Shown here in pieces: positions 51,391 to 60,742 of a DNA stretch of 64,000 bases (positions are counted from its first letter, which is position 1; every line of letters begins with the position of its first letter). The stretch is from Tenacibaculum sp. 190130A14a (GTDB lineage Bacteria; Bacteroidota; Bacteroidia; Flavobacteriales; Flavobacteriaceae), in the NCBI RefSeq assembly GCF_964048965.1, contig NZ_OZ040189.1, positions 806,001 through 870,000 on the forward strand, in the 5' to 3' direction. A program made the translations under genes and the position numbers. Under the pieces are notes generated by a model. That model did not search any database. It had not been told where the DNA came from and worked only from the letters and a program-made list of their open reading frames with translations.

Positions 51391-52464
51391 CTAATAATCT
51401 TCGAAGATTTCTCCTAAATCAAACCCTAATGAAAAACGTAAAGTGTTTTCTAATGGGTTGTTAATTTGAGAAGTGTTAATTAAATATGATAAGTTCAATG
51501 TAAATGATCTAGCAGTAAAACCAGCACCCATTGTAAAGTATTGACGATTTCCTTTTTCTGAACTTTCGTGGAAATAACCCGTTCTTAAAGCAAAAGCATT
51601 GTTGTATAAGTACTCAGCACCTAAAGCCCATGTAACTTCTTGTAATTCTTCGCTGAAACTTCTATCTCCTAATGAAGTGAACATTCCTTCGAACCATCCT
51701 CTTGAAGAGTTACTACTACTAGAAGGAACAAGTAACTTAGCAAATTCTAGATTTAATCCTAAGATGTTCTTGTCATCAAATATAAAGTCAAATCCACCAC
51801 CTAACTTAGCATTTGTAGGAATAAAGTTTTCTTGACCAGGTGTATATTCTACTTTAGGTCCAATATTAGCAATATTAATACCTAAGCGGTAACGTCCATT
51901 AAAACTTCCATAATTTTGTTCGCTTGATTGGTAGTATGCAGATACATCAACACCAAAAGAGTTTACAGCTGTTAAGCTAGAGTTAACATCTAAGTTTGAG
52001 TTAATATACTTTAACCCAATACCCATAGAGAATTTTTCGCTTAATTTAAGAGAGTACACCCCTGTAATAGCAAATTCACTTGGATTATCAGAACCTGTAG
52101 ATACTCCATTTGCATCTGTTAAATCGATTTGACCTAACGAGAAATATTTAATGTTAACACCCCAAGCAGAATTTTCCTTGAAACGATTAATATAAGACAC
52201 GTCTCCAACAAAAATATCATCTGTTAAATTACGTAACCAAGGTGTGTAATTTAATCCAATACCTATTTTGCTTTTGTGAAAAGCAATTTTTGCAGGATTG
52301 TGAAAAATAGAGTTAACGTCTGAAGAGGTTGCAACTCCCACATCTCCCATACCTCCGGCACGTGCGTCGGTATTAACCAACAAGAAGGGGGTTGCTGTAG
52401 TTATTCTATCTTGAGCTTTTGTAACAAAAGCAACAAATAATAAGATGAAAGTTAATTTTCTCAT
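51391..52464 (-). CDS. porV: Type IX secretion outer-membrane protein PorV
   Basis: The outer-membrane barrel that receives T9SS cargo from the Sov/SprA translocon and passes it to the PorU sortase. The signal peptide is residues 1-17 (MRKLTFILLFVAFVTKA). The conserved front TTATPFLLVNTDARAGGMGDVGVATSSD-type region (residues about 22-48) and the barrel strand KIGIGLNYTPWLRNL match PorV/FadL-like proteins; the chain ends GFDLGEIFEDY. The length of 357 residues is normal. porU, which I remember next to porV in related genomes, is absent here. gldJ is divergent, 335 bases away. Confidence 0.9.
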   Translation of the reverse strand: MRKLTFILLFVAFVTKAQDRITTATPFLLVNTDARAGGMGDVGVATSSDVNSIFHNPAKIAFHKSKIGIGLNYTPWLRNLTDDIFVGDVSYINRFKENSAWGVNIKYFSLGQIDLTDANGVSTGSDNPSEFAITGVYSLKLSEKFSMGIGLKYINSNLDVNSSLTAVNSFGVDVSAYYQSSEQNYGSFNGRYRLGINIANIGPKVEYTPGQENFIPTNAKLGGGFDFIFDDKNILGLNLEFAKLLVPSSSSNSSRGWFEGMFTSLGDRSFSEELQEVTWALGAEYLYNNAFALRTGYFHESSEKGNRQYFTMGAGFTARSFTLNLSYLINTSQINNPLENTLRFSLGFDLGEIFEDY

Positions 52465-52486
52465 GTAAAAGTTGAATTTAGTTTGG

Positions 52487-52494
52487 CAAATATA
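52487..52494 (-). promoter_or_regulatory. Promoter box for porV
   Basis: Read leftward, TATATTTG is an exact TAnnTTTG match, 22 bases before the porV start. The rest of the porV-gldJ gap (52465-52798) holds only a small palindrome (TACCT-AAT-AGGTA, 52559-52571). Confidence 0.45.
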
Positions 52495-52798
52495 TAATTT
52501 TATTACAGTATTAATAAATCTAATTTATAATTTCAAAGTATCCTTTAAAATTTGCTAATACCTAATAGGTAACAGTTTAGTTCAAAAATACCCTAAATAA
52601 AATTCTTTTCTAAAAGAAATAACGCAACTTACTTGTAGTTATTTTAATCTTTTTATTAGTTTCGTAATACTAAAGTAAAAAAACTATCGTTTTTAGTTTG
52701 CATGTGAATTGTAAGGTGAATGATATTTTAGAGAGTTTATATTGTAAACTATGATAAATATTGTAAATTGCCACACCCTTAAAAATAGTAAAAGATAC

Positions 52799-54520
52799 AT
52801 GAGAAGTACATCAAAATTAGTTAGCGTATTAGTAATTGCAGGTTTAGCATTTGCTTCTTGTAAGAGTAGTAGCGGAAGAAGAGGAGGTAATAGTTCCTCA
52901 TTAACAGGTTGGAATTTTAATGATCCTAACTATGGTAATTTTATTAAAGGAAGTCATAAGCCTAATAAAGATGTTCCTCCTGGGATGGTACATATAGAAG
53001 GTGGAGCTTTTACAATGGGATTAGTTCAGGATGACGTAATGTTCGATTGGAATACTACCCCTAGAAAAATGCACGTGCGTTCATTTTATATGGATGAAAC
53101 GGAGGTTACCAATGCAGAATATGGATTATTCATGCAGTATACGAAAAAAGTATTCCCTGCTGAAGAACCTCAATTTAAAAATATTTATGAGTCTGTTTTA
53201 CCAGATACCTTAGTATGGAGAAAAGGTTTAGGTAATACAAATTTATTATCTGAAAGTTATTTAAGACACCCGTCTTATGCAGATTATCCTGTAGTAGGAG
53301 TTAGCTGGATACAAGCTAATAAATATTGTAAGTGGCGTACTAATGCAGTAAATCTTAAGATTTTAATGGATAAAGGTATTATTAAGAATATCTTTAAAGA
53401 AGATTCATTAAGTTTTTACGGTAAAGATAATTTTGATACAGATACTTACTTAACAGATCCATATGCAATTTTTGATGGAGACTCTACAATCTATAAAAAA
53501 GGGTTACCAGTTCCTAAAGTAAAAGGAGAACCAAAAGCTCCAAAAGGAACATTCTCAGGAAGACAAGTAACATCTTCAGATGGTATTTTATCTCAGAAAT
53601 TTAGATTACCAACCGAAGTAGAATGGGAGTATGCAGCAAAAGCATTATTTGAAAATAGAGAGTATAATAACATTAGAGGAAGAAAGAAGTATTCTTGGGA
53701 TGGAAAATATACGAGAGATAGAGATAAGAGAAGAAGAGGAGATCAGTTAGCAAACTTCAAGCAAGGAAAAGGAGACTATAGTGGTATTGCTGGATGGAGT
53801 AGTGATGGTGCTGATATTCCAAATGCTGTTAAGAGTTATCCTCCAAATGCTTTTGGTTTATTTGATATGTCTGGTAATGTTGCAGAATGGGTTTCTGATG
53901 TATATAGACCAATTATTGACAACGAAGCAAATGACTTTAACTATTTTAGAGGTAACATTTTTACTAAGAAATTAATCGATGAAAATGGTAAAGTAGTAAT
54001 CGTAGGAGATGAAATAGGTGAAGTAGAATACGATACTTTAGAAAACGGTAGAATAGTACCAAAAGCTTTACCAGGAAGTGTGAAGTATATTCCAATTACA
54101 AGAGAAGATACTTACATGAGAAGAAATTACAACTTAGCTAATAACTCTAGTTTAGGTGATGGAGATCAAGCTTCTTCTAAGTTCTATGATTTAGAGAAAG
54201 ATCAGTTAGACCAAGGAACAAGAATGTATAATGCTCCTGTAAAGCCAGAAGCGGAAAAGGATTCTTTAGGTAGAGTTATTGATAACTATAAATATGATGC
54301 TAAGAATAGAACTACGTTAATTAGTGATAGATCTAGAGTGTATAAAGGAGGTTCTTGGGCAGATAGAGAATATTGGTTAGATCCAGCTCAGAGACGTTAT
54401 TTCCCAGAGTACATGGCAACAAGCTTTATTGGTTTTAGATGTGCTACAGATAAAATGGGACCAATGATGTTGAATGAAAGAAAAACAGCAACTCCTAGAT
54501 ATGTAAAACAACGTAGATAA
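52799..54520 (+). CDS. gldJ: Gliding motility lipoprotein GldJ
   Basis: An outer-membrane lipoprotein required for gliding and type IX secretion in Flavobacterium johnsoniae. The ATG at 52799 gives a proper lipoprotein signal (MRSTSKLVSVLVIAGLAFAS, Cys near 21); a start 48 bases upstream would not. After a Ser/Gly/Arg linker comes a formylglycine-generating-enzyme/SUMF1-like domain: GMVHIEGGAFTMG (about 61), YMDETEVTNAEY, RLPTEVEWEYAAKA, NVAEWVSDVY and GSWADREYW to TSFIGFRCA. It has about 573 residues. Homologues lack FGE activity and act as a structural ring component with GldK. It is followed by murF after a palindromic terminator, as I recall in relatives. Confidence 0.92.
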   Translation: MRSTSKLVSVLVIAGLAFASCKSSSGRRGGNSSSLTGWNFNDPNYGNFIKGSHKPNKDVPPGMVHIEGGAFTMGLVQDDVMFDWNTTPRKMHVRSFYMDETEVTNAEYGLFMQYTKKVFPAEEPQFKNIYESVLPDTLVWRKGLGNTNLLSESYLRHPSYADYPVVGVSWIQANKYCKWRTNAVNLKILMDKGIIKNIFKEDSLSFYGKDNFDTDTYLTDPYAIFDGDSTIYKKGLPVPKVKGEPKAPKGTFSGRQVTSSDGILSQKFRLPTEVEWEYAAKALFENREYNNIRGRKKYSWDGKYTRDRDKRRRGDQLANFKQGKGDYSGIAGWSSDGADIPNAVKSYPPNAFGLFDMSGNVAEWVSDVYRPIIDNEANDFNYFRGNIFTKKLIDENGKVVIVGDEIGEVEYDTLENGRIVPKALPGSVKYIPITREDTYMRRNYNLANNSSLGDGDQASSKFYDLEKDQLDQGTRMYNAPVKPEAEKDSLGRVIDNYKYDAKNRTTLISDRSRVYKGGSWADREYWLDPAQRRYFPEYMATSFIGFRCATDKMGPMMLNERKTATPRYVKQRR

Positions 54521-54545
54521 GAGTTCAAGATTTAAGATAATATAG

Positions 54546-54577
54546 AATAACCTCATTGAAATTTCAATGAGGTTATT
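54546..54577 (+). terminator. Palindromic terminator after gldJ
   Basis: A 32-base perfect palindrome (16-base arms, AATAACCTCATTGAAA and its complement) is followed by T residues, between gldJ and murF. Confidence 0.85.
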
Positions 54578-54589
54578 TATTTTTACAAT

Positions 54590-55846
54590 ATGAATATAGA
54601 AGGATTATACGAGCTATTTAAGAAGAGTTGTTTAGTAGATACAGATACAAGAAATATTAGGAAAGGTAGTATTTTCTTTGCGTTGAAAGGAGCTAACTTT
54701 AATGGGAATAAGTTTGCTGAAGAAGCTTTAAATAAGGGAGCTAGTTATGCTGTTGTTGATGAAGAAGAGTATAAAAGAAAAGGGAATATTATACTAGTGG
54801 AAGATGTGTTAACTTCTTTACAGAAATTGGCAAACTATCATAGAAGACAATTAAAGTGTCCAATTATTGCATTAACTGGGAGTAATGGAAAAACCACTAC
54901 AAAAGAACTTATTAATGTAGTTCTCTCAAAAAAATATAAAGTAAACGCTACTAAAGGAAATTTGAACAATCATATTGGTGTTCCACTAACTTTATTATCT
55001 ATGACAGAGGATACTGAAGTGGGAGTAGTAGAAATGGGAGCTAATCATCATAAAGAAATAGCTTTATTAAGCGGAATTGCTGAACCAGATTTTGGTTATA
55101 TAACTAATTTTGGAAAAGCCCATTTAGAAGGTTTTGGATCTGTTGAAGGGGTTATTGAAGCTAAGTCAGAATTGTATGATTTTCTGATAGTAAACGATAA
55201 AAAAGTATTTGTTAATCCTTCCGATAAAATTCAAATGCAGAAAACAGAAAAGGCGAAACGAATTTTGTTTTCCTCAGATATTAGATTCGAAGAAGTGAAT
55301 CCTTTTGTGAAGTTATCTTATAACACGGTTCAAATTCAAAGTAACCTTATAGGTAAATACAACTATAATAATATTGCAGTGGCGATTACTATTGGAGTAC
55401 AATTTGACGTAGCAATGGATGATATAAAAGAAGCAATAGAATCGTATGCTCCTGATAATAATAGATCTCAAATTATCAAAAAGAATAGTAATAAAATTAT
55501 ATTAGACGCCTATAATGCGAATCCAACGAGTGTTCAAGCGGCAATAGAAAACTTTAAACTATTGAAAGATTCTTTTAAAGTGGTAATTTTAGGAGATATG
55601 TTTGAATTAGGTGAGAATAGTCATAAAGAACATCAATATATTGTTGATTTGATGGATGCTTGTGAGTTTGACGAATCGATTGTAGTAGGAGCAAATTTTT
55701 ATGATACCACAACGAATAGTCAACAGTTTATAAATTTTGAAAGTTTAAAAGAAAAACTTTTGACTAAAAAATATACTAATGCCACAATATTAGTAAAAGG
55801 TTCTAGAGGTATGGCGCTAGAAAGGGTTTTAGAGTATCTTAATTAA
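54590..55846 (+). CDS. murF: UDP-MurNAc-tripeptide-D-Ala-D-Ala ligase
   Basis: Adds D-Ala-D-Ala to the UDP-MurNAc-tripeptide precursor of peptidoglycan. DTDTRNIRKGSIFFALKG is the N-terminal nucleotide-binding motif, the ATP P-loop ALTGSNGKTTTKEL is near residue 96, and VVEMGANHHKEIA and YNANPTSVQAA follow in the usual order. The length of 418 residues fits MurF. It is downstream of gldJ on the same strand with a strong terminator between, and its stop overlaps that of the BadF-type kinase tail to tail by eight bases. Confidence 0.95.
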   Translation: MNIEGLYELFKKSCLVDTDTRNIRKGSIFFALKGANFNGNKFAEEALNKGASYAVVDEEEYKRKGNIILVEDVLTSLQKLANYHRRQLKCPIIALTGSNGKTTTKELINVVLSKKYKVNATKGNLNNHIGVPLTLLSMTEDTEVGVVEMGANHHKEIALLSGIAEPDFGYITNFGKAHLEGFGSVEGVIEAKSELYDFLIVNDKKVFVNPSDKIQMQKTEKAKRILFSSDIRFEEVNPFVKLSYNTVQIQSNLIGKYNYNNIAVAITIGVQFDVAMDDIKEAIESYAPDNNRSQIIKKNSNKIILDAYNANPTSVQAAIENFKLLKDSFKVVILGDMFELGENSHKEHQYIVDLMDACEFDESIVVGANFYDTTTNSQQFINFESLKEKLLTKKYTNATILVKGSRGMALERVLEYLN

Positions 55847-56690
55847 TGTTTTCCTTGTGGAAACTAACTAAGTTGTCAATTGGTCGTTGAATTACTTCTG
55901 TAATCTCTAAATCGTACTTGTTAGCTACTTTTTCTAGAATATCTCTAAAATAAAAAGCAATGGATCCGATAAAATATATAGGGGTTTCTTTTGTTTTTTG
56001 ATAAGGTAAAATACGGTGTTTAAAAAACTCAATAAAACCTTTGCGAATTAGCTTTTTAACGTACTTTTCATCTTTGTAGTCAAACATAAATTTAGCAAAA
56101 GAAGCTAAATACATGTTCGGATTCGTTTCTTTATATAAGTGGTGCTTGATATGATCAGCGTCTAAATTAAAAGCTTCTTTGAATTTTTTAGCAATAGTTT
56201 TAGGCATTTTTTCATAATAGAAATCACGAATAAGTTTTTTCCCGAAGTAATTACCACTTGCCTCATCCATTAAAATATATCCAAGTGATGGAACTAACAT
56301 TTCCATAGAGTTACCATTAAAATAGCAGCTGTTAGATCCTGTTCCAAGTATACAAACAATAGAAGGTGTTTTGCCTGCGCTTGCATATACTGCAGCAAGC
56401 ATATCTTCAGCTACATGAACTTCAGCGTTTGTAAATATGTTTTGAAGCAATTGAGTTAGTATTGCTGAAGGCTTTTCAGTTCCGCATCCTGCACCATAAA
56501 AATATATTTCAGTAACACTATCCTTAATGTTCATTAATTGAAACATATTAATAATTCTGTTCTTTAACTCATCTTGGGGTACTACAGCAGGATTTAATCC
56601 TAATGTACGAACTCTAAAAACTTCTTCCTTTTGGTTATTAATAGCTATCCAATCTGCTTTAGTAGAACCGCCGTCTGCAATTAGTATCAT
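55839..56690 (-). CDS. N-acetylglucosamine kinase-like protein (BadF/BadG ATPase family)
   Basis: A 283-residue ASKHA-fold kinase. The phosphate-1 motif ILIADGGSTKADW is at residues 2-14, the phosphate-2 motif CILGTGSNSCYF near 114-125, and the Gly-rich PIYFIGSIAFYFRDIL near the C terminus is the adenosine motif. The family contains N-acetylglucosamine kinases and 2-hydroxyacyl-CoA dehydratase activators; lacking the radical-enzyme partner, sugar kinase is the better guess. It would feed amino sugars back into UDP-GlcNAc for the wall, in line with the neighbouring murF. A strong promoter box lies upstream. Confidence 0.85.
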   Translation of the reverse strand: MILIADGGSTKADWIAINNQKEEVFRVRTLGLNPAVVPQDELKNRIINMFQLMNIKDSVTEIYFYGAGCGTEKPSAILTQLLQNIFTNAEVHVAEDMLAAVYASAGKTPSIVCILGTGSNSCYFNGNSMEMLVPSLGYILMDEASGNYFGKKLIRDFYYEKMPKTIAKKFKEAFNLDADHIKHHLYKETNPNMYLASFAKFMFDYKDEKYVKKLIRKGFIEFFKHRILPYQKTKETPIYFIGSIAFYFRDILEKVANKYDLEITEVIQRPIDNLVSFHKENIN

Positions 56691-56709
56691 CTTTACTCGT
56701 TATTTGAGC

Positions 56710-56717
56710 CAAATATA
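56710..56717 (-). promoter_or_regulatory. Promoter of the GlcNAc-kinase-like gene
   Basis: Read leftward, TATATTTG with a TTG (minus strand of 56738-56740) exactly 20 bases upstream is the best full -33/-7 match found in the window. It is placed 19 bases before the ATG. Confidence 0.6.
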
Positions 56718-56801
56718 GACGTTCTCTTTTTTACTTACAATAGGTGATAAAAACTCAATCGTTTTCGTTAGTGAATTAACTTTAATTTTAATAAAAAACC
56801 A

Positions 56802-56809
56802 TAAATTTG
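56802..56809 (+). promoter_or_regulatory. Promoter box for the CpsB-type phosphatase gene
   Basis: TAAATTTG is an exact TAnnTTTG match, 21 bases before the ATG; TTTA at 56781-56784 may serve as a weak -33 element. Confidence 0.45.
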
Positions 56810-56830
56810 TATTCCTTTTAAATTTTAAAT

Positions 56831-57568
56831 ATGCTTTTTTTTAAAAAGAAAGAAATACCTTTAAAAGAACTATTTCCGGATAAATTTATAGATATACATT
56901 CGCATTTACTTCCTGGAATAGATGATGGAGCAAAGAGTATGGAGAATACAGTAGAGCTAATTTCTAAAATGTATTCTTATGGTATTAAAAACTTTGTAAC
57001 GACACCACATGTTTTAGGTGATGTTTATCCAAATTCTTCTACTTTAATCAATGACAAATTACAAGAAGTAAAGAATGAACTTTTATCTAGAGGGTTGAAA
57101 GATATTCATATAAGAGCTGCTGCTGAATATATGATGGATGAACGTTTTGTTGGTTTGTTAAAGGATAATGACATTTTAACTATTAAGGATAATTATATTT
57201 TGGTGGAAATGTCATATTTCAGTGCTCCTTATAATTTATATGATATACTATTTGAAATTCAGTTAAAAGGTTATAAGCCAATATTAGCTCATCCGGAAAG
57301 GTATAATTTTTATCATGATGATTTTAATAACTATTATAAATTAAAGAAAGCAGGTTGTTTGTTTCAATTGAATTTATTGTCATTAACAGAACAGTACGGT
57401 AAAGGGGTTCAAAAAAGTGCTCAACGATTGATTAAAGAGAATTTATATGATTTTGTAGGAACAGATACGCATCACATGAAGCATTTGAGTTTATTGAAGA
57501 AAATTGGAACCCAAAAAATAAAGAAGCAAATAGCAGGATTATTGCATAACAATACAAAGTTGTTGTAA
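56831..57568 (+). CDS. CpsB/YwqE-type tyrosine-protein phosphatase (PHP fold)
   Basis: A metal-dependent phosphatase of the PHP fold that removes phosphates from polysaccharide co-polymerase tyrosine kinases. The metal ligands are in FIDIHSHLLPGIDDGA (residues 20-35), NFVTTPHV near 56, AHPERYNFY near 155 and FVGTDTHHM near 211. Length is 245 residues. It is convergent with the Wzc-type tyrosine kinase at 57602-59971, the expected substrate, with a shared terminator between. The opposite orientation of the phosphatase relative to kinase and exporter is uncommon but not rare. Confidence 0.88.
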   Translation: MLFFKKKEIPLKELFPDKFIDIHSHLLPGIDDGAKSMENTVELISKMYSYGIKNFVTTPHVLGDVYPNSSTLINDKLQEVKNELLSRGLKDIHIRAAAEYMMDERFVGLLKDNDILTIKDNYILVEMSYFSAPYNLYDILFEIQLKGYKPILAHPERYNFYHDDFNNYYKLKKAGCLFQLNLLSLTEQYGKGVQKSAQRLIKENLYDFVGTDTHHMKHLSLLKKIGTQKIKKQIAGLLHNNTKLL

Positions 57569-57569
57569 A

Positions 57570-57601
57570 AAAAAGGGGAAACTTTTAAGTTTCCCTTTTT
57601 T
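57570..57601. terminator. Bidirectional terminator between phosphatase and kinase
   Basis: Arms 57570-57584 (AAAAAGGGGAAACTT) and 57587-57601 pair with one G-T wobble around two bases, with A and T tracts on both sides. Confidence 0.85.
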
Positions 57602-59971
57602 TTAACTAAATATCTTTTTATACCATGGTCTGTCATCTTCTTCAGGAACTCCATAACCATATCCGTAACCATAACCATAACCATATCCGTATCCACGCTT
57701 TAAATCGGTATCATTTAAAACAATTGCAAGGTTAGGTAATTTCTTTTCATTGTATAATGTTTGAGGAACTACGAGCATACGTTTGTCTAGATAATTCGCT
57801 CTTGTAACATACATTACCATGTCTGCATATTTTGCAATAAGTAAAGTATCAGTTACCAAGTTTACTGGAGCGGTATCAATAATTACATAGTCGTATTTTT
57901 CCTTTAACTCATTAAAAAGAGTTTCAATCTTTCCACTCATTAATAATTCAGCTGGATTAGGAGGAATGGCTCCCGATGCTATAATATCTAAATCTTTAAT
58001 TTCAGGAATATTGAAAGTTAAAGATTCTAAGGTTGTTCCGTTATTAGCTAAATAATTAGTAATCCCTTTACGATCTGGAATCTCTAAGTATTCTGTAATC
58101 TTAGGGGCTCTTAAGTCCATTCCAGCTAAAACTACTTTTTTTCCTGATAATGTTAAAGAAGCTGCTAAATTGATTGAAGAGAATGACTTTCCTTCACCAC
58201 TTGTTGTGGAAGTAACAAAAATTGTTTTTCCTTTGTCATGTGATACATTAGATAAAACAAAGTCTAAATTAGTTCTAATCAATCTAAACGCTTCAGCTGA
58301 ACTAGATCTTGCATTAGAGTTAATTACTATTTTTTCTTTTACATGAGAATGAGGGATATCTCCTAAGAAAGGAATGTTTGTTAACTCTTCAATATCCTTT
58401 TTAGTATGAACTTTTGTGTCTAATAATTCTTTTAAATAAATGAAAGCAAAAGGAATTAGTAAGCCCAAAACTAGTGCAGCAAAGTATACCATTCTTTTTT
58501 TCGGACTTATAGGACTTCCATAACCAAATGCTGAGTCAATTATTTTTGCATTTGATATAGTGTTAGCTGTTAAAGTAATTGCTGTTTGTTCTTTTTTCTT
58601 TAATAAATAAGCATACAACCCAGCTATAATTTCTTGTTGCCTGTAAATATCGAAAAACTCCTTTTCTTTTGTAGGGATTGAAGATATTTTACTATTGTAA
58701 ATATTATTTTCTCTTTTAAGGTTGTTTACAGCAATTTGCTGAGAAGATATTGTGTTTTCAATACTTCTTCTTAAAGATGATTTAATACTTTGAATATCGT
58801 TGTTTAAATCAATTAAAATAACATTTTTATTACCTGCACTTTTACTTAATTCTTCTTTTTTAGATATTAGGTTGTTATAGTTATTGATATACTTGCTAAT
58901 ATTGGCATCGTCTAAACCTAAATTAGCTGGAAGATAGCCTTCAGTATCTAACTCTTTTAAAAGAGATTTAGCTAAATTTAAATTTGTAGTTGCTTCAATT
59001 AATTTTTGTCTCGTTTCAAGATTTGTTGAAAGGTTTAAATCTACTTCTGTGGTGATATTTGTAATTTTGTTCTCATTCTTGAACTTCTCAACTTTACTGT
59101 CAATTTGAGAAAGTTCTTCTGTTACACTACTAAGTCTATCTAAAATAAAGTTTCTCGTTTTTATAGAAACTTCCTTTTTATCGTTAATCGCATCTAAATT
59201 ATATTGATTCACCAACTCATTTAGAAAATCGATTGCTTTTTCTCTAATAGGAGAATTAAGAGAAAGTTTTAAAACACTTGATCTTCTATTCATTTGAGAT
59301 ATGACAAGGCGATTCTTGTAAGAACTAGCAATTAAGTCTACTGGTGTAATGGTTAACTTAAAAGTTTGGCCAACAGAATTTTTATTCAATAGGTTGGTTT
59401 TACTAATGGAAAAGCTACCTAATACATCGGTATAAATACTGTCATTAAAACTATGCTCGCCTAAAAGTTTTTGATTAACATCAAACAGTTTAAATTTATT
59501 TTCTGAAGCAATTTCTAGATTGTAATTAGCAAATAGCTTATCAACTTTAGTGCTGTCTTTGTTTAAATCTATAAATTTTAACTGCTGATCAGAGTAAACT
59601 TCTGATTCTTTAACTCTACCTTCTACAGAAAACGATTTGTTGAAATCAAGTTTTTTTACAACCGATGCAATTAATTGGCGGGATCTTAAAATCTCTACCT
59701 CATTTTCAATGTTTTTACCAGAGCCACCTATTCCTAAATCTTCAAAAGCAGCAAGTTCTTCCGATATTCCACTTTTCTTGTCATTTTTGATTAAAATGGT
59801 AGTATGAACACTATAAATAGGTGTGGAATACCTTAAATATAAGTAGGCAGCACTCAACATTAAAATAACTCCAAGTACAAACCATTTCCAATGAAATAGA
59901 TACTTCTCTAATTCAGCTCGGATATTGAAATTTTCATTGTTTTCAATATATGATGAATGCTTTTTTTCCAT
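57602..59971 (-). CDS. Wzc-type polysaccharide co-polymerase / tyrosine autokinase
   Basis: An inner-membrane protein controlling chain length and export of a surface polysaccharide. The Wzz-like N-terminal part has transmembrane helices near 32-51 and 490-510, with a long periplasmic coiled coil between (about 260-460). The cytoplasmic BY-kinase domain carries Walker A TSTTSGEGKS near residue 590, Walker A' GMDLRAPK and Walker B YVIIDTAPV. The C-terminal tyrosine cluster is a Gly-Tyr alternating run (about eight Tyr, near 759-774), encoded by a 6-bp repeat in DNA. The Wza-like gene is five bases upstream, and the CpsB-type phosphatase is convergent. Confidence 0.93.
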   Translation of the reverse strand: MEKKHSSYIENNENFNIRAELEKYLFHWKWFVLGVILMLSAAYLYLRYSTPIYSVHTTILIKNDKKSGISEELAAFEDLGIGGSGKNIENEVEILRSRQLIASVVKKLDFNKSFSVEGRVKESEVYSDQQLKFIDLNKDSTKVDKLFANYNLEIASENKFKLFDVNQKLLGEHSFNDSIYTDVLGSFSISKTNLLNKNSVGQTFKLTITPVDLIASSYKNRLVISQMNRRSSVLKLSLNSPIREKAIDFLNELVNQYNLDAINDKKEVSIKTRNFILDRLSSVTEELSQIDSKVEKFKNENKITNITTEVDLNLSTNLETRQKLIEATTNLNLAKSLLKELDTEGYLPANLGLDDANISKYINNYNNLISKKEELSKSAGNKNVILIDLNNDIQSIKSSLRRSIENTISSQQIAVNNLKRENNIYNSKISSIPTKEKEFFDIYRQQEIIAGLYAYLLKKKEQTAITLTANTISNAKIIDSAFGYGSPISPKKRMVYFAALVLGLLIPFAFIYLKELLDTKVHTKKDIEELTNIPFLGDIPHSHVKEKIVINSNARSSSAEAFRLIRTNLDFVLSNVSHDKGKTIFVTSTTSGEGKSFSSINLAASLTLSGKKVVLAGMDLRAPKITEYLEIPDRKGITNYLANNGTTLESLTFNIPEIKDLDIIASGAIPPNPAELLMSGKIETLFNELKEKYDYVIIDTAPVNLVTDTLLIAKYADMVMYVTRANYLDKRMLVVPQTLYNEKKLPNLAIVLNDTDLKRGYGYGYGYGYGYGYGVPEEDDRPWYKKIFS

Positions 59972-59976
59972 AAAAA

Positions 59977-60720
59977 TTATCTAGTTAGAATAGTAATTAG
60001 AGAAATTAATATTGATCCTACAGAGATAAACAACCCCGTGTTTTGATTGTACGAAGCACCTTGAGATTTTGCTTTATTTGGCTCAATATAAACTATGTCG
60101 TTTTGTTGCAAGTAATACGCTGGGGAACTAAATATTTTATCTGATTTAAGATCTAAAGAATAAGTGGTGATTTTATTATCCACTTCTCGTTTTACCTCTA
60201 TGTTTCTAATACCAGAAATATTTAAATCTCCAGCAAAACCTATTGCTTCAATAATTGTTACTTTTTCATTAGGGATAATATAATTTCCAGGACTTTTAAC
60301 ATCTCCTAAAACAGTAATAGTAAAATTAGATATTCTAATGTTTACTGTTGGGTTTTTGATATAATCTGGATCAAGTTTTTCTTTAAAGTATTTAAGAGCT
60401 TCGCTTCGTGTAAGTCCTCCTAACTTGATTTGACCTAATAAAGGGAATTCGATGTTCCCATTATTATCAATAAGATAATCAACTGGTTTGGCGGTTTCTG
60501 AACTTCCTTGAATTAAATTAAAAGGCTTAGACGCAACTGGATCTAAAGATGATATTGAAATATTTAAAATGTCTCCTGGTTTAAAAACAGTTTCATAAGC
60601 CTTAACCTCTTGAGTCGGGGTTTTGTCATTTTGAAAGTAAACAATTTTCTTTTTAGAAACACATGAAGTAAATATTAAGGTATATATTACAAAAAAGAGT
60701 GTTTTTTTAATTTTTTGCAT
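59977..60720 (-). CDS. Wza-like polysaccharide export lipoprotein
   Basis: An outer-membrane polysaccharide export protein, short Bacteroidota form. The lipoprotein signal ends LIFTSC (Cys near residue 20). The Poly_export domain (YETVFKPGDILNISISSLDP, about 42-61) and an SLBB-like domain (TVLGDVKSPGNYIIPNEKVTIIEAIGF, about 131-157) follow. The chain ends with a hydrophobic segment (TGLFISVGSILISLITIL), which may be a C-terminal membrane-spanning helix like the one in Wza. Length is 247 residues, compared with about 380 in E. coli Wza. It sits between the dehydratase and the kinase, reading leftward, with short spacers. Confidence 0.88.
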   Translation of the reverse strand: MQKIKKTLFFVIYTLIFTSCVSKKKIVYFQNDKTPTQEVKAYETVFKPGDILNISISSLDPVASKPFNLIQGSSETAKPVDYLIDNNGNIEFPLLGQIKLGGLTRSEALKYFKEKLDPDYIKNPTVNIRISNFTITVLGDVKSPGNYIIPNEKVTIIEAIGFAGDLNISGIRNIEVKREVDNKITTYSLDLKSDKIFSSPAYYLQQNDIVYIEPNKAKSQGASYNQNTGLFISVGSILISLITILTR

Positions 60721-60742
60721 TGATATTTTTTTTGCGAAAGTA

